A stretch of DNA of 64,000 bases, taken from contig CAWCXF010000008.1 in NCBI GenBank assembly GCA_963799455.1, positions 372,001 to 436,000 on the forward strand. The letters are read 5' to 3'. The position numbers were made by a program, and so were the translations under genes. This document shows positions 1 to 9,230 of this stretch, piece by piece. This DNA comes from CAWCXF01 sp963799455. Its GTDB lineage: Bacteria; Pseudomonadota; Alphaproteobacteria; Rhodobacterales; Rhodobacteraceae. Position 1 is the stretch's first letter. Every line of letters begins with the position of its first letter. The notes under the pieces are model-generated. The model was not told the DNA's origin and made no database searches. It saw only the letters and a program-made list of their open reading frames with translations.

Positions 1-518
1 TCCCACCAATCCGAGCGCCGCAGCTCGAGGCGCGCCGCGACGCCGTGCATGGCCGCGTTGCGCGCCGCCACCGCCAGCGCCGGCCCGCTGAGGTCGGTCG
101 CCACGCCCGTGGCGCCCGGCCGCTCCGCCAGCAGCGTCACCGCGAGGCAGCCCGTCCCCGTCCCGAGGTCGAGGACGCGCGCGAAGGGCTCCGCGAGCGC
201 CGCCGCGATCAGCGTCTCGGTCTCCGGGCGCGGGGCGAGCGTGTCGAGCGTCACCGCGAAGTCGCGCCCCCAGAACGCGGCCCGCCCCGTGACATGCGCC
301 ACCGAGCGCCCCGAGACGCGCGCCGCCACCGCCGCGTCGAGGCGCGCGCGCGCCTCGGGCGGCATGGGCTCGCCACGAAGGAGCGTCACGCGGCCGGGCT
401 CGACGCCCCCGGCCCAGGCCGCGAGCCGGCGCGCGTCGCGCGCGGGCCCCTCGACCCCGGCGGAGGCCAGGCGCCGCGTCGCCGCGCGCAGCGCCGCGTC
501 CCAGCTCGGCGCGCTCAC
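1..518 (-). CDS. prmC: Peptide chain release factor N5-glutamine methyltransferase, cut by the window edge
   Basis: PrmC (HemK) methylates the Gln of the GGQ motif in release factors RF1 and RF2, using S-adenosylmethionine in the cytoplasm. About 172 N-terminal codons are present and the C-terminal part with the NPPY motif lies beyond base 1. Translating the minus strand gives the helical N-terminal domain and then RPETETLI, followed by the SAM-binding glycine-rich loop VLDLGTGTGCLAV at about residues 112-124. I chose the GTG at 518 because no in-frame ATG lies close by and it sits 8 bases after the prfA stop. The prfA-prmC order is the usual one in alphaproteobacteria, placing the methylase with its substrate. 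The start codon is less certain than the identity. Confidence 0.88.
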   Translation of the reverse strand, partial: MSAPSWDAALRAATRRLASAGVEGPARDARRLAAWAGGVEPGRVTLLRGEPMPPEARARLDAAVAARVSGRSVAHVTGRAAFWGRDFAVTLDTLAPRPETETLIAAALAEPFARVLDLGTGTGCLAVTLLAERPGATGVATDLSGPALAVAARNAAMHGVAARLELRRSDWW

Positions 519-526
519 GATGAGGC

Positions 527-1598
527 TCAGACCCCCTGCGCGGCCAGCCGTTCGGCCTGGTCGCGCGCGATCAGAGCGTCGGTGATCTCGTCGAGATCGC
601 CCGCGAGCACGGCCGGCAGCCGGTGCAGCGTCAGCCCGATGCGGTGGTCGGTCACGCGCCCTTGGGGGAAGTTGTAGGTTCGGATCCGCTCCGAGCGGTC
701 GCCGGTGCCCACCTGGGAGCGGCGGTCGGCGGCGCGGCCCGCGTCGGCCTCGCGCCGCTGGAGGTCGTGGAGCCGCGCGCGCAGCACCTGGAGCGCGATC
801 TCGCGGTTGCGGTGCTGGGACTTCTCCGAGGAGGTCACGACGATGCCGGAGGGGAGATGGGTGATCCGCACCGCCGAATCGGTGGTGTTGACGTGCTGCC
901 CGCCCGCGCCCGAGGCGCGCATGGTGTCGATCCTGAGATCCGAGGCGTCGATCGCCACGTCCACCTCCTCGGCCTCGGGCAGGACGGCGACGGTGGCGGC
1001 CGAGGTGTGCACGCGCCCGCCCGACTCGGTCTCGGGCACGCGCTGGACGCGGTGGACGCCCGACTCCCATTTGAGCCGCGCGAACACGCGCTCCCCGCGC
1101 ACCAGCAGCGTCGCCTCCTTGACGCCGCCGATCTCGGTCTCGGCGAGCGAGACGATCTCGACCGCCCAGCCCTTCCCTTCCGCGTGGCGCTGATACATCC
1201 GCAGGAGGTCGCCCGCGAACAGCGCCGCCTCCTCGCCGCCGGTGCCGGGGCGGATCTCGACCACGGCGGGGCGCGCGTCGGCCGCGTCGCGCGGCAGGAG
1301 CGCCAGGCGCAGCTCGCGCTCCAGATCCGGCGCGCGCGCGCGCAGCGCCTCGATCTCGGCCTGGGCCAGCGGGCGCAGGTCCGGGTCGCCGAGCATCGCC
1401 TCGGCCTCGGCGAGCCCGCGGCCGAGCGCGCGCCACTCGCCGACGCGCTCGACCACGGGGCGCAGCTCGGCGTACTCGCGCGCCAGAATCCGCGATCTCG
1501 CCGCCCGCGGCCTCGCCCATGCGCGCCTCGAGATAGGCGAAGCGCTCCGCGATGCGGTCCAGCGTCTCGTCGGGAAGGGTCGAGGCGGGAGGGGGCAT
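527..1598 (-). CDS. prfA: Peptide chain release factor 1, frame broken by one base
   Basis: RF1 reads UAA and UAG stop codons and triggers peptide release at the ribosome. The C-terminal 309 residues read cleanly and contain the catalytic loop GAGGQHVNTTDSAVRITH. The N-terminal 37 codons, from the ATG at 1598 (MPPPASTLPDETLDRIAERF), lie in another frame. The frames meet at about 1484-1492, where the plus strand reads CAGAATCCG. Deleting one A gives EIADLAREYAELRPVVERV and a 356-residue protein, normal for RF1. RF1 is essential and the rest is undamaged, so I read this as a sequence error and not a pseudogene. It lies just upstream of prmC and diverges from a small secreted-protein gene at 1676. 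Confidence 0.93.
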
Positions 1599-1675
1599 GG
1601 GCGCGGATGTGCGGCGCGTCGCGCCCGGGGTCAAGTCGCGCTGGCCAAGGGCGCGCGCCATGGTAAGCTCGCACC

Positions 1676-2014
1676 ATGCGAAGCGTGCTCGCCCTCCTGG
1701 CGCTGAGCGCCCCGGCCGCGGCCCCCGCCGCCTCGGACGCCGTGGCGCAGGGACGGGCGGCGCCGCGGGCGATCCCCTGCTACTGCACCGACGCCGCGGG
1801 GGAGCGCGTCGATCTCGGACGGGAGATCTGCCTCGTGGTGGACGGCCGCGCCTTCATGGCGCGCTGCGAGATGGCGCTCAACAACCCGATCTGGCGCGAC
1901 ACCGGCGCGGGCTGCGTCTCGTCAAGCCTCCAGGGCGGCGCGCAGGCGGGCGGTCCAGTCCTCGAGCCGGGCGCGGTTGACGCCGAAATCGCCCTGTCCG
2001 AAGCGCAGTCGTGA
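1676..2014 (+). CDS. Small secreted cysteine-containing protein, function unknown
   Basis: This is a 112-residue product with an N-terminal signal-like stretch (MRSVLALLALSAPAAAPAAS). A compact region follows, containing CYCTDAAGERVDLG, a CLVVDGRAFMARCEM stretch and LNNPIWRDTGAGC. The paired cysteines suggest a periplasmic disulfide-bonded fold. It resembles small conserved Rhodobacterales proteins of unknown role, which as I recall end soon after the last cysteine. Here the frame continues for about 30 residues into the 3' end of the convergent DUF1499 gene, giving a 93-bp tail-to-tail overlap. The tail is therefore probably not conserved. It is divergent from prfA, with a 77-bp gap. No function can be assigned. 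Confidence 0.6.
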   Translation: MRSVLALLALSAPAAAPAASDAVAQGRAAPRAIPCYCTDAAGERVDLGREICLVVDGRAFMARCEMALNNPIWRDTGAGCVSSSLQGGAQAGGPVLEPGAVDAEIALSEAQS

Positions 2015-2386
2015 GTAGGCCGAGAGCCGCGTGCCCTCCCCTTCGGGAGCGGCCTTGACGCTGACGTAGTCGGGGAACCCCAGCACGGACGAGCGCACGA
2101 CGTAGCTCGCCCGGCCCTCCTCGGGCGCCCAGACGAGCCGCTCGGCCCCTCGCCCTCGCGCCACCGCGTCGAAGGCCGAAAGCGCGGCCCCGGGCGGCAC
2201 CGCGAGCCGCAGCGCCGGCGCGTCGCCGCCGTCCGCCACCAGCCAGCGGCCGGGGCCGGAGCGGCCCTCGGCCTCGGGATCGACGTGCCACTCGGGACCG
2301 GAGGGCGCGAGGCGGACGTAGGCCAGCACGCCCGCGGCTCCGATCGACGCGACGATCGCGAGCGATGCGAGGAGGCGCCCCATCAT
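1922..2386 (-). CDS. DUF1499 family protein with N-terminal membrane anchor
   Basis: This 154-residue protein has one N-terminal membrane segment (residues 5-25) and a soluble domain of the DUF1499 family. The tell-tale features are YVVRSSVLGFPDYVSV followed by GTRLSAYSRLRFGQGDFGVN and a final short helix (LEDWTARLRAALEA). The family is widespread in alphaproteobacteria and its function is unknown; the anchor suggests it faces the periplasm. It lies 75 bp downstream of prfB on the same strand and may be cotranscribed with it. It converges on the small secreted-protein gene at 1676, whose 3' end overlaps it. Confidence 0.8.
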   Translation of the reverse strand: MMGRLLASLAIVASIGAAGVLAYVRLAPSGPEWHVDPEAEGRSGPGRWLVADGGDAPALRLAVPPGAALSAFDAVARGRGAERLVWAPEEGRASYVVRSSVLGFPDYVSVKAAPEGEGTRLSAYSRLRFGQGDFGVNRARLEDWTARLRAALEA

Positions 2387-2461
2387 CGCGAGGCCCCGGC
2401 GCCGCGAGCCGCGGACGAGCGGCGAGGATCGCTCACGGGCGACGGCCGCACGGGAGCGCGC

Positions 2462-3587
2462 TCAGGCCTCCGCCCGCGCCTGCGCCCGGCTCTTGCCGGT
2501 CGCGTCCTGCGCGAGCGTGGCAGCCATGAAGCGGTCGAGGTCGCCGTCGAGCACGCCTTGGGTGTCCGAGGTCTCCTCACCGGTGCGCAGATCCTTCACC
2601 ATCTGGTAGGGCTGGAGCACGTAGGAGCGGATCTGGTTGCCCCAGCCGGCGTCGCCCTTGGCCTCGTGGGCCTCGAGGGTGGCGGCGTTCCGGCGGTCCA
2701 GCTCCATCTGGTAGAGCCGCGACTTCAGCGCCTTCATGGCGATGTCGCGGTTCTGGTGCTGGGACTTCTCGGACGACGTGACGACGATGCCGGTGGGGAT
2801 GTGCGTGATCCGCACCGCCGAGTCGGTCGTGTTGACGTGCTGCCCGCCTGCGCCCGAGGAGCGGTAGGTGTCAAGGCGGATGTCGGACGGGCTCACCTCG
2901 ATCTCGATGTCGTCGTCCACCACCGGATAGACCCAGACGCTGCTGAACGAGGTGTGGCGCCGCGCGGCCGAGTCGAAGGGCGAGATCCGCACGAGCCGGT
3001 GGACGCCCGACTCGGACTTGAGCCAGCCATAGGCGTTGGGGCCGCTGATCTTGTAGGCGGCCGAGCGGATGCCGGCCTCCTCGCCTGGCGATTCGGATTG
3101 CAGCTCGACCTTGTAGCCGCGCCGCTCGGCCCAGCGGAGATACATCCGCGCGAGCATCGCCGCCCAGTCGCAGGACTCGGTGCCGCCCGCGCCGGCGTTG
3201 ACCTCCAGGAAGGTGTCGTTGCCGTCGGCCTCCCCGTCGAGCAGCGCCTCCAGCTCCCTGGCCCCGGCGCGCTCGCGCAGCGCGCCGAGCGCGGCTTCGG
3301 CCTCGCGCACCACCTCGTCGTCGCCCTCCGCCTCGCCGAGCGCGATCAGCTCGACCTGGTCGGACAGCTCCTGAGCGATGGCGCGGTGGGTCTCGATCGC
3401 GTCGATGAGCGCCTGGCGGTCGCGCATGATCGCCTGGGCGCGGGCGGGGTCGGACCACAGAATCCGGATCCTCGATGCGCGCGTCGAGCTCCTCCAGACG
3501 GTGCGCGGCGTCCGCGCCCATGCGCTGGGCGAGGAGCCCCAGCGACTTCTCGATCGCCGCCTTGTGGGATTCGGCTTCCGCCCGCAT
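2462..3587 (-). CDS. prfB: Peptide chain release factor 2, frame broken by one base
   Basis: RF2 reads UAA and UGA stop codons. The 321-residue downstream frame contains the GGQ loop (SGAGGQHVNTTDSAVRITH) and the usual C-terminus. The first 42 or so codons, from the ATG at 3587 (MRAEAESHKAAIEKSLGLLA), are in another frame. They meet at 3458-3466, where the plus strand again reads CAGAATCCG. Removing one A gives ARIEDPDLWSDPARAQAIM and a 374-residue protein, the expected RF2 length. This is not the classical programmed +1 shift: the zero frame has no UGA at the junction, and the site lies near codon 44 instead of 25. DUF1499 follows and mrcA precedes it. Confidence 0.92.
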
Positions 3588-3710
3588 GTCGCCGCCTCGC
3601 TCGCCCCCTTCCGCGCCGGCCGCGCGGTCCGGCGGATTTAGGGCCCGGCGCGACGGCCCGCAACCGCAAGGCCGTGCCGGCCCTGCCCCCGCGGTCCGGG
3701 CGGCGCCCGG

Positions 3711-6266
3711 CTAGTAGAGCCCGCCCGAGCTCATCGAGCCGAAGCTGGCCTTGGGCGCGATGCGCGCGCGCTCGCCGGTCGAGGTGACGACCTCGCGCGC
3801 GGGACGGTCGTCGGTCTCGCCGCGGCGGAACAGCGGCAGGTCGGCGCTCATGGCGAAGCCGCCATCGACCATGCCGCCCGCGCCGAACACCGGCGCCTCC
3901 CCCTCGCGGAAGTACTCGGCCACCACGTTCTCGCCGGTGGCGTCGTCGGGGAGGCGCTGGCCGGTGTAGCGGTCGATCTTCATGAAGCGCCCGCCCGGCG
4001 GCAGCTCGAACTCGCCCGCGCCATACTTCTCGATCGCCTCCTTCATGAAGCGCGTGAACACCGGGCCGCACATCCCGCCGCCCGAGGCGGCGCCGAGCGA
4101 GCGCGGCTGGTCGTAGCCGATGTAGCAGCCCGCGACGATGTTCGAGGTGAAGCCCACGAACCACACGTCCCTGGCGTCGTTGGTGGTGCCGGTCTTGCCG
4201 GCCACCGGCACGTCGAAGGCGGCGCCCACCGTGCGCGCGGCGGTGCCGCGCTCGACCACGCCGCGCAGCATCGAGGTGAGCTGGTAGGCGGTGATCGCGT
4301 TCATCACCCGCTCGCGGTCCGAGACGATGGTGGGGCCGCGGCCCTCGGGGATGGCGATCTCGCCGCAATCCTCGCAGGTCCGCCGGTCGTGGCGGTAGAT
4401 GGTCTCGCCGCGGCGGTCCTGGATGCGGTCCACGAGCGTCGGGCGCACGCGCTCGCCGCCGTTGGCGAACATCGCGTAGGCCGCGACCATGCGGTAGAGC
4501 GTGGTCTCCTCGGAGCCGAGCGCGTTCGACAGGTAGGGCCCCATGTCGTCGTAGACCCCGAAAGCCTCGGCGTAGGAGGCCACCGTGTCCATGCCCACCG
4601 CCTGGGCGAGGCGGACCGTCATCAGGTTGCGCGACTGCTCAATGCCGGTCCTGAGCGGCGCCGGGCCGTAGTACTTGTTCGACGCGTTGCGCGGGCGCCA
4701 GATCTCGGTGCCGGTGTCGATCTCGATCGGCGCGTCGAGGACGATGGTGGCGGGCGTGAAGCCCGAGTCGAGGGCGGCGGCGTAGACGAAGGGCTTGAAG
4801 GACGAGCCCGGCTGGCGGTCGGCCTGGGTGGCGCGGTTGAAGGTGCTGTCCTGGTAGGAGAACCCGCCCTGCATGGCGAGCACGCGGCCGGTGTTGACGT
4901 CCATCGCCACGAAGGCGCCCTCGACCTGCGGCACCTGGCGCAGCGTCCAGCGGGCGGACGCGCCGTCCGCCTCCGAGGCCGCGCGGCTCACCAGCACCAC
5001 GTCGCCCACCTCGAGCAGATCGCCCGCGACCCGCGCCCTGTCGCCGCCCTGGGCGCGCGCCCAGCCCACCTCCTCGGCGGGGATCCACTGGCCGTCGTCG
5101 CCGTCCTCGACGCCCTCGACGCCGATCCGCGCGGCCGAATCGGCGATCTCGAGCACGACGGCGGGGAGCCACGGGCCGTCGAGGACGATGTCGCGGGGCA
5201 CGTCGGCGCGGGCCAGCGCGACGCGCCAGGAGGCCTCGTCGGAGAGCGCGGCCGCGTCGATCGTCTCGCCGGTGCCGCGCCAGACGCCGCGCGAGCGGTC
5301 GAACTCCTCCAGGGCCTGGCGCAGCGACAGGGCGGCGACGGCCTGCATCTCGGGGTCGATGGTGGCGCGCACCGAGAGCCCGCCGGTGAAGAACTGGTCG
5401 GCGCCGAACTCGGAGGTCAGCTGGCGCCGGATCTCGTCGGTGAAGTAGTCGCGCCCCGGCAGCTCGGCGCGCCAGCCCTCGTAGTCGCCGCCCTGCACGG
5501 TGCGCAGCGGCTCGGCCACCGCGGCCTCGTAGGCGGCGTCCGTGAGGTAGCCGTTCTGGCGCATCTCGCGCAGCACGTAGTCGCGCCGCGCCACCGCGCG
5601 GTCGCGATCGTCCAGCGGATCGTAGCGCGACGGCGCCTTGGGGAGCGCGGCGAGGTAGGCCGCCTCCTCGGGCGCGAGCTCGTCGAGCGACTTGTTGAAG
5701 TAGGACTGCGCCGCCGCCGCCACGCCGTAGGAGTTGGCGCCGAGGAAGATCTCGTTGAGGTAGAGCTCGAGGATCGCGTCCTTCGAGAGCGTGTCCTCGA
5801 TCCGGGTGGCGAGGATGATCTCCTTGACCTTGCGCTCGGCCGCGCGGTCGCCCGACAGCAGGAAGTTCTTCGTCACCTGTTGGGTGATCGTGGAGGCGCC
5901 GCGCACCGTCTCGCCGCGCGAGCGCGCGGCCTCCCACAGCGCCGCGCCCATCCCGCGCGCGTCGTAGCCCGAGTGGGTGTAGAAGTTCTTGTCCTCGGCC
6001 GAGACGAAGGCCTGCTTGACGAGGTCGGGGATCTCCTCGATCGGCACGAAGAGCCGCCGCTCGCGGGCGAACTCGTCGATGATGCGCCCCTCCGAGGAGT
6101 AGATGCGGCTGATCGTGGGGGGCTGGTAGGACGCGAGGCTCTCGTGGCTCGGCAGGTCCGCGCTGTAGACGTAGAGCACCGCGCCCACGGCCAGCGCCAC
6201 CGCGAAGGCGGCCGTGATGACCCAGGAGAAGAGGCCGCCCAACGGGGCGAGGACGAAGCGGATCAC
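3711..6266 (-). CDS. mrcA: Penicillin-binding protein 1A, bifunctional peptidoglycan synthase
   Basis: This class A PBP of 851 residues polymerises lipid II and crosslinks peptides in the periplasm. Residues 11-33 form the membrane anchor. The GT51 transglycosylase domain has its catalytic glutamate at about residue 91 in SAEDKNFYTHSGYD, and the family signature TITQQVTKNFLL. An OB-like insert spans roughly residues 300-440. The transpeptidase domain carries SSFK (nucleophile Ser488), a later SRN, and AGKTGTTNDARDVWF. A C-terminal tail follows the catalytic core. It lies upstream of prfB on the same strand with a 123-bp gap. Length and all catalytic motifs are normal for the family. Confidence 0.96.
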   Translation of the reverse strand: MIRFVLAPLGGLFSWVITAAFAVALAVGAVLYVYSADLPSHESLASYQPPTISRIYSSEGRIIDEFARERRLFVPIEEIPDLVKQAFVSAEDKNFYTHSGYDARGMGAALWEAARSRGETVRGASTITQQVTKNFLLSGDRAAERKVKEIILATRIEDTLSKDAILELYLNEIFLGANSYGVAAAAQSYFNKSLDELAPEEAAYLAALPKAPSRYDPLDDRDRAVARRDYVLREMRQNGYLTDAAYEAAVAEPLRTVQGGDYEGWRAELPGRDYFTDEIRRQLTSEFGADQFFTGGLSVRATIDPEMQAVAALSLRQALEEFDRSRGVWRGTGETIDAAALSDEASWRVALARADVPRDIVLDGPWLPAVVLEIADSAARIGVEGVEDGDDGQWIPAEEVGWARAQGGDRARVAGDLLEVGDVVLVSRAASEADGASARWTLRQVPQVEGAFVAMDVNTGRVLAMQGGFSYQDSTFNRATQADRQPGSSFKPFVYAAALDSGFTPATIVLDAPIEIDTGTEIWRPRNASNKYYGPAPLRTGIEQSRNLMTVRLAQAVGMDTVASYAEAFGVYDDMGPYLSNALGSEETTLYRMVAAYAMFANGGERVRPTLVDRIQDRRGETIYRHDRRTCEDCGEIAIPEGRGPTIVSDRERVMNAITAYQLTSMLRGVVERGTAARTVGAAFDVPVAGKTGTTNDARDVWFVGFTSNIVAGCYIGYDQPRSLGAASGGGMCGPVFTRFMKEAIEKYGAGEFELPPGGRFMKIDRYTGQRLPDDATGENVVAEYFREGEAPVFGAGGMVDGGFAMSADLPLFRRGETDDRPAREVVTSTGERARIAPKASFGSMSSGGLY

Positions 6267-6364
6267 GTGAGATCTCCCCCGGGGCGCAGGTGCCGATTCC
6301 GACGCCCCCGCGATATAGGCGGAGGGTTGACGGGAGGCAAAACACCGCGCCGTGCGCCGCCGCC

Positions 6365-7523
6365 TCAGGCCACGCCGCGCTCACGACCCTCAAAGAAGCC
6401 CCCGAGCCGCGCGAGCCCCTCGGCGACATCCTCGGTGGCGCCGGCGTAGGAGAGCCGCAGCGTGCGGCCGCCGCGCACGGGGTCGAAGTCGAGCCCCGGC
6501 GTCACGGCGACGCCCGCGCGCTCCAGGATCTCGGCCGACAGCGCGAGGCTGTCGTCGGTCAGATGGGCCACGTCGGCATAGGCGTAGAACGCCCCGTCGG
6601 CCGGGGCGACGCGCGCGATCCCCATGCGCGGCAGCGCGTCGAGCACGAGCCGGCGGCTCGCGGCGTAGGCCGAGACGTTGGCCGCCAGCTCCTCGCCGCA
6701 CTCGAAGGCCGCGAGCGCCGCCACCTGGCTCGCGTGCGGCGGGCAGATGAACAGGTTCTGCGCCAGCCGCTCGATGGTGCGGACATGCGCCTCGGGCACC
6801 ACCATCCAGCCCACGCGCCAGCCGGTCATCGAGAAGTACTTCGAGAACGAGCCCACGACCGTGGCCTCGCCCGTCAGCTCCAGCGCCGAGACGGCGCGAT
6901 CGCCGTAGTGCAGGCCGTGGTAGATCTCGTCCGAGATCACCGCCGCGCCCGCGTCGCGCGCGGCGTCGAGGAGGGCGGCGAGCGGCTCGCGGCCGAGGAT
7001 CGTGCCCGCGGGGTTCGAGGGCGAGGCGAGGATCAGGCCGTCGAGGCCGGCCACGTCCCCGGGCCGTGGCTGGAAGCGGTCCTCGGCGCGGGTCTCGATC
7101 TCGACCGGGGTCAGCGACAGCGCGCGCAGGATTTGGCGGTAGGAGGGGTAGCCCGGCGCGCCCAGGCCCACGCGCGCACCGGGGTCGAAGAGCGCGGTGA
7201 AGGCGAGGACGAAGGCGGCGGAGGCGCCCGAGGTGACGACCACACGGGCGGGGTCGAGATCGACGCCGTACCACTCGCCGTAGTGCCGCGCGATCCGCGC
7301 GCGCAGCGCGGGCAGGCCGAGCGCGACGGTGTAGCCCAACGATCCGCGCCTCCATCGCCGCCGCGAGCGCGGCGCGCGCGCCCGAGGGGGCGGGGGTGCC
7401 GGGCTGGCCGACCTCCATGTGGACGATCGAGCGGCCCTGCGCCTCCAGGGCGCGGGCGCGCTCCATCACGTCCATGACGATGAAGGGCGCGACGTCGGAG
7501 CGGGCGGAGAGCGGTGGGGCCAT
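6365..7523 (-). CDS. Class I/II PLP aminotransferase, frame broken by one base
   Basis: This fold-type I aminotransferase (AspC/PatA-like) carries out PLP-dependent amino transfer on an unknown substrate. Visible motifs are SNPAGT (carboxylate/PLP contacts), ISDEIYHGLHYGD (PLP-ring Asp and Tyr) and GSFSKYFSMTGWRVGW with the Schiff-base lysine in SFSKYF. The N-terminus from the ATG at 7523 (MAPPLSARSDVAPFIVMDVM, then EVGQPGTPAPSGAR) is in a different frame from the rest. The junction is at 7338-7339, where dropping one A of CCCAACGATCC gives EARIVGYTVALGLPALR. The corrected protein is 385 residues. It sits between ispG and mrcA on the same strand. The substrate cannot be read from sequence. 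Confidence 0.88.
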
Positions 7524-7607
7524 GCGCCCGTCACTGCCCGAGGCGACGGCGGGATGGCAAGGGGGCTTCGGGTCGGGCAGGCGCCGCGATCGAGACCCGC
7601 CGCGATT

Positions 7608-7682
7608 GGGCCGATCGGATTCGGGCCGGTCGGACCCGGGCCGGTCGGACCCGGGCCGGTCGGACCCGGGCCGGTCGGAGCC
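7608..7682. repeat. 15-bp tandem array, five units, inside a 401-bp gene-free gap
   Basis: Five head-to-tail 15-bp units are present. Three are perfect copies of GGGCCGGTCGGACCC (7623-7667). They are flanked by one variant on the left (7608-7622, ending GGATTC) and one on the right (7668-7682, ending GGAGCC). The array lies in the gap 7524-7924, upstream of the aminotransferase start and downstream of the ispG stop. Nothing else recognisable is in that gap, which is otherwise GC-rich without a convincing reading frame. The unit is partly self-complementary, so a transcript could fold. Confidence 0.9.
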
Positions 7683-7924
7683 GGGCCCTCGGCGCCCCCT
7701 CGGCAGGCGAGGGAAGGGCCTCGGGGCCGCCGCTCGTCCCGCGCGCCGACCCGGCGTCGCGCGGGCGGCGGGGCGCCCCCCTCCCCCGGCGGCGGGCGCG
7801 ACCGGCCGAGGCAGCCCGCGGGCGCAGGTCGTCGACGGCGGATGCCCATGCGGGCGCGTCCTCCCCGAGCCCGGCTGCGGCCGCGCCACTCCGTCGCGCG
7901 CCCCTCAAGAGCGCTGCAGCCGCC

Positions 7925-9070
7925 CTACTCCGCCGCCACGGCCCCCTGGTCCGCCTCGGCCTCGGCCGCCGCCTCGATCTGAGCGGCGCGGGCCTCGACC
8001 TGCTCGACGATGTGGTCGATCATCTGCGCGTTGGTCATCTTGTGGGACTGCTTGCCCGCGAGGTAGACCATGCCCGAGCCCGCGCCGCCGCCGGTGAATC
8101 CCACATCGGTCATCAGCGCCTCGCCCGGCCCGTTGACGACGCAGCCGATGACCGAGAGCGACAGCGGCGTGCGGATGTGCGCCAGCCGCTCCTCCAGCGC
8201 CGAGACGGTGCGGATCACGTCGAAGCCCTGGCGCGCGCAGGAGGGGCAGGAGATGATGTTCACGCCGCGGTGACGCAGCCCCAGCGACTTCAGGATCTCG
8301 AAGCCGACGCGGACCTCCTCGACCGGATCGGCCGAGAGCGACACCCGCAGCGTGTCGCCGATGCCCATCCAGAGGAGATTGCCGAGGCCGATGGCCGAGC
8401 GCACGGTGCCCGCGTTGAGCGAGCCGGCCTCGGTGATGCCGAGGTGGATCGGCGCGTCGGTGGCCTCGGCGAGCTGCTGGTAGGCGGCGGCGGCGAGGAA
8501 CACGTCGGACGCCTTCACCGAGATCTTGAACTCGTGGAAGTCGAGATCCTCCAGGATGCGGATGTGCCCCAGGCCGGACTCGACCATCGCCTCGGGGCAG
8601 GGCTCGCCGTACTTCTCCAGCAGGTGCCGCTCCAGGCTCCCCGCGTTGACGCCGATGCGGATCGAGCAGCCGTGGTCGCGCGCGGCCTGCACCACCTCGC
8701 GCACCCGCGCCGCCGAGCCGATGTTGCCGGGGTTGATCCTCAGGCACGCGGCCCCCGCCTCGGCCGATTCGAGCGCGCGGCGGTAGTGGAAGTGGATGTC
8801 GGCGACGATCGGCACCGGGCTCTCGCGCACGATCTGCCGCAGCGCCTTCGAGGAGGCCTCGTCGGGCACCGAGACGCGCACGATGTCGGCGCCCGCCTCG
8901 GCGCAGGCCCGCACCTGGGCGATGGTGGCGGCCGCGTCCGCGGTGTCGGTGTTGGTCATGGTCTGGACGGTGATCGGCGCCCCGCCGCCCACCGGCACGG
9001 AGCCCACCATGATGCGGCGGGACACGCGGCGCTCGATGCTGCGCCAGGGGCGGACGGGGTTGAGCGACAT
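7925..9070 (-). CDS. ispG: 4-hydroxy-3-methylbut-2-enyl diphosphate synthase
   Basis: IspG (GcpE) converts methylerythritol cyclodiphosphate to HMBPP in the MEP isoprenoid pathway, using a [4Fe-4S] cluster. The 381-residue product starts at MSLNPVRPWRSIERR and has a TIM-barrel N-terminal domain (TVQTMTNTDTADAAATIAQV, then HFHYRRALESAEAGAACLRI). The cluster-binding C-terminal part has cysteines in SCPSCARQGFD and CVVNGPGEAL. A Gly/Ala/Glu-rich tail follows. It lies downstream of the RodZ-like gene on the same strand, a common Rhodobacterales order. Isoprenoid precursors from this pathway would feed the squalene/carotenoid genes at 32-43 kb. Confidence 0.96.
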   Translation of the reverse strand: MSLNPVRPWRSIERRVSRRIMVGSVPVGGGAPITVQTMTNTDTADAAATIAQVRACAEAGADIVRVSVPDEASSKALRQIVRESPVPIVADIHFHYRRALESAEAGAACLRINPGNIGSAARVREVVQAARDHGCSIRIGVNAGSLERHLLEKYGEPCPEAMVESGLGHIRILEDLDFHEFKISVKASDVFLAAAAYQQLAEATDAPIHLGITEAGSLNAGTVRSAIGLGNLLWMGIGDTLRVSLSADPVEEVRVGFEILKSLGLRHRGVNIISCPSCARQGFDVIRTVSALEERLAHIRTPLSLSVIGCVVNGPGEALMTDVGFTGGGAGSGMVYLAGKQSHKMTNAQMIDHIVEQVEARAAQIEAAAEAEADQGAVAAE

Positions 9071-9230
9071 GGCCACCTTCCGAGGACGGATCACGGATGC
9101 GTCGGGACGAGGCCGAACATAGGCGCGCGGGCGCCGCGGCACAACGCGGCCCGGGCACGGGGCGAGGACGGGGGCCGAGGACGGGAGCCGAGGACGGGGG
9201 GCACCGAACACGGGACGGCCGCGCGGTGCG

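Noticed and set aside
3440..3480. Programmed +1 frameshift in prfB
   Set aside because: The required shift is in the same direction as the classical one, but there is no in-frame UGA at the junction and the site is near codon 44, not 25. The same 9-mer breaks prfA and accC, so a shared sequence error explains all three better.
4389..6449. Long plus-strand open frame opposite mrcA
   Set aside because: It is a GC-rich antisense shadow of a gene with all catalytic motifs intact. Its translation is low-complexity His/Arg/Gly/Ala with no family resemblance.
7608..7682. CRISPR-like array
   Set aside because: Units are 15 bp and directly adjacent with no spacers, and no cas gene is in the window. 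The same applies to the arrays at 46186 and 60617.
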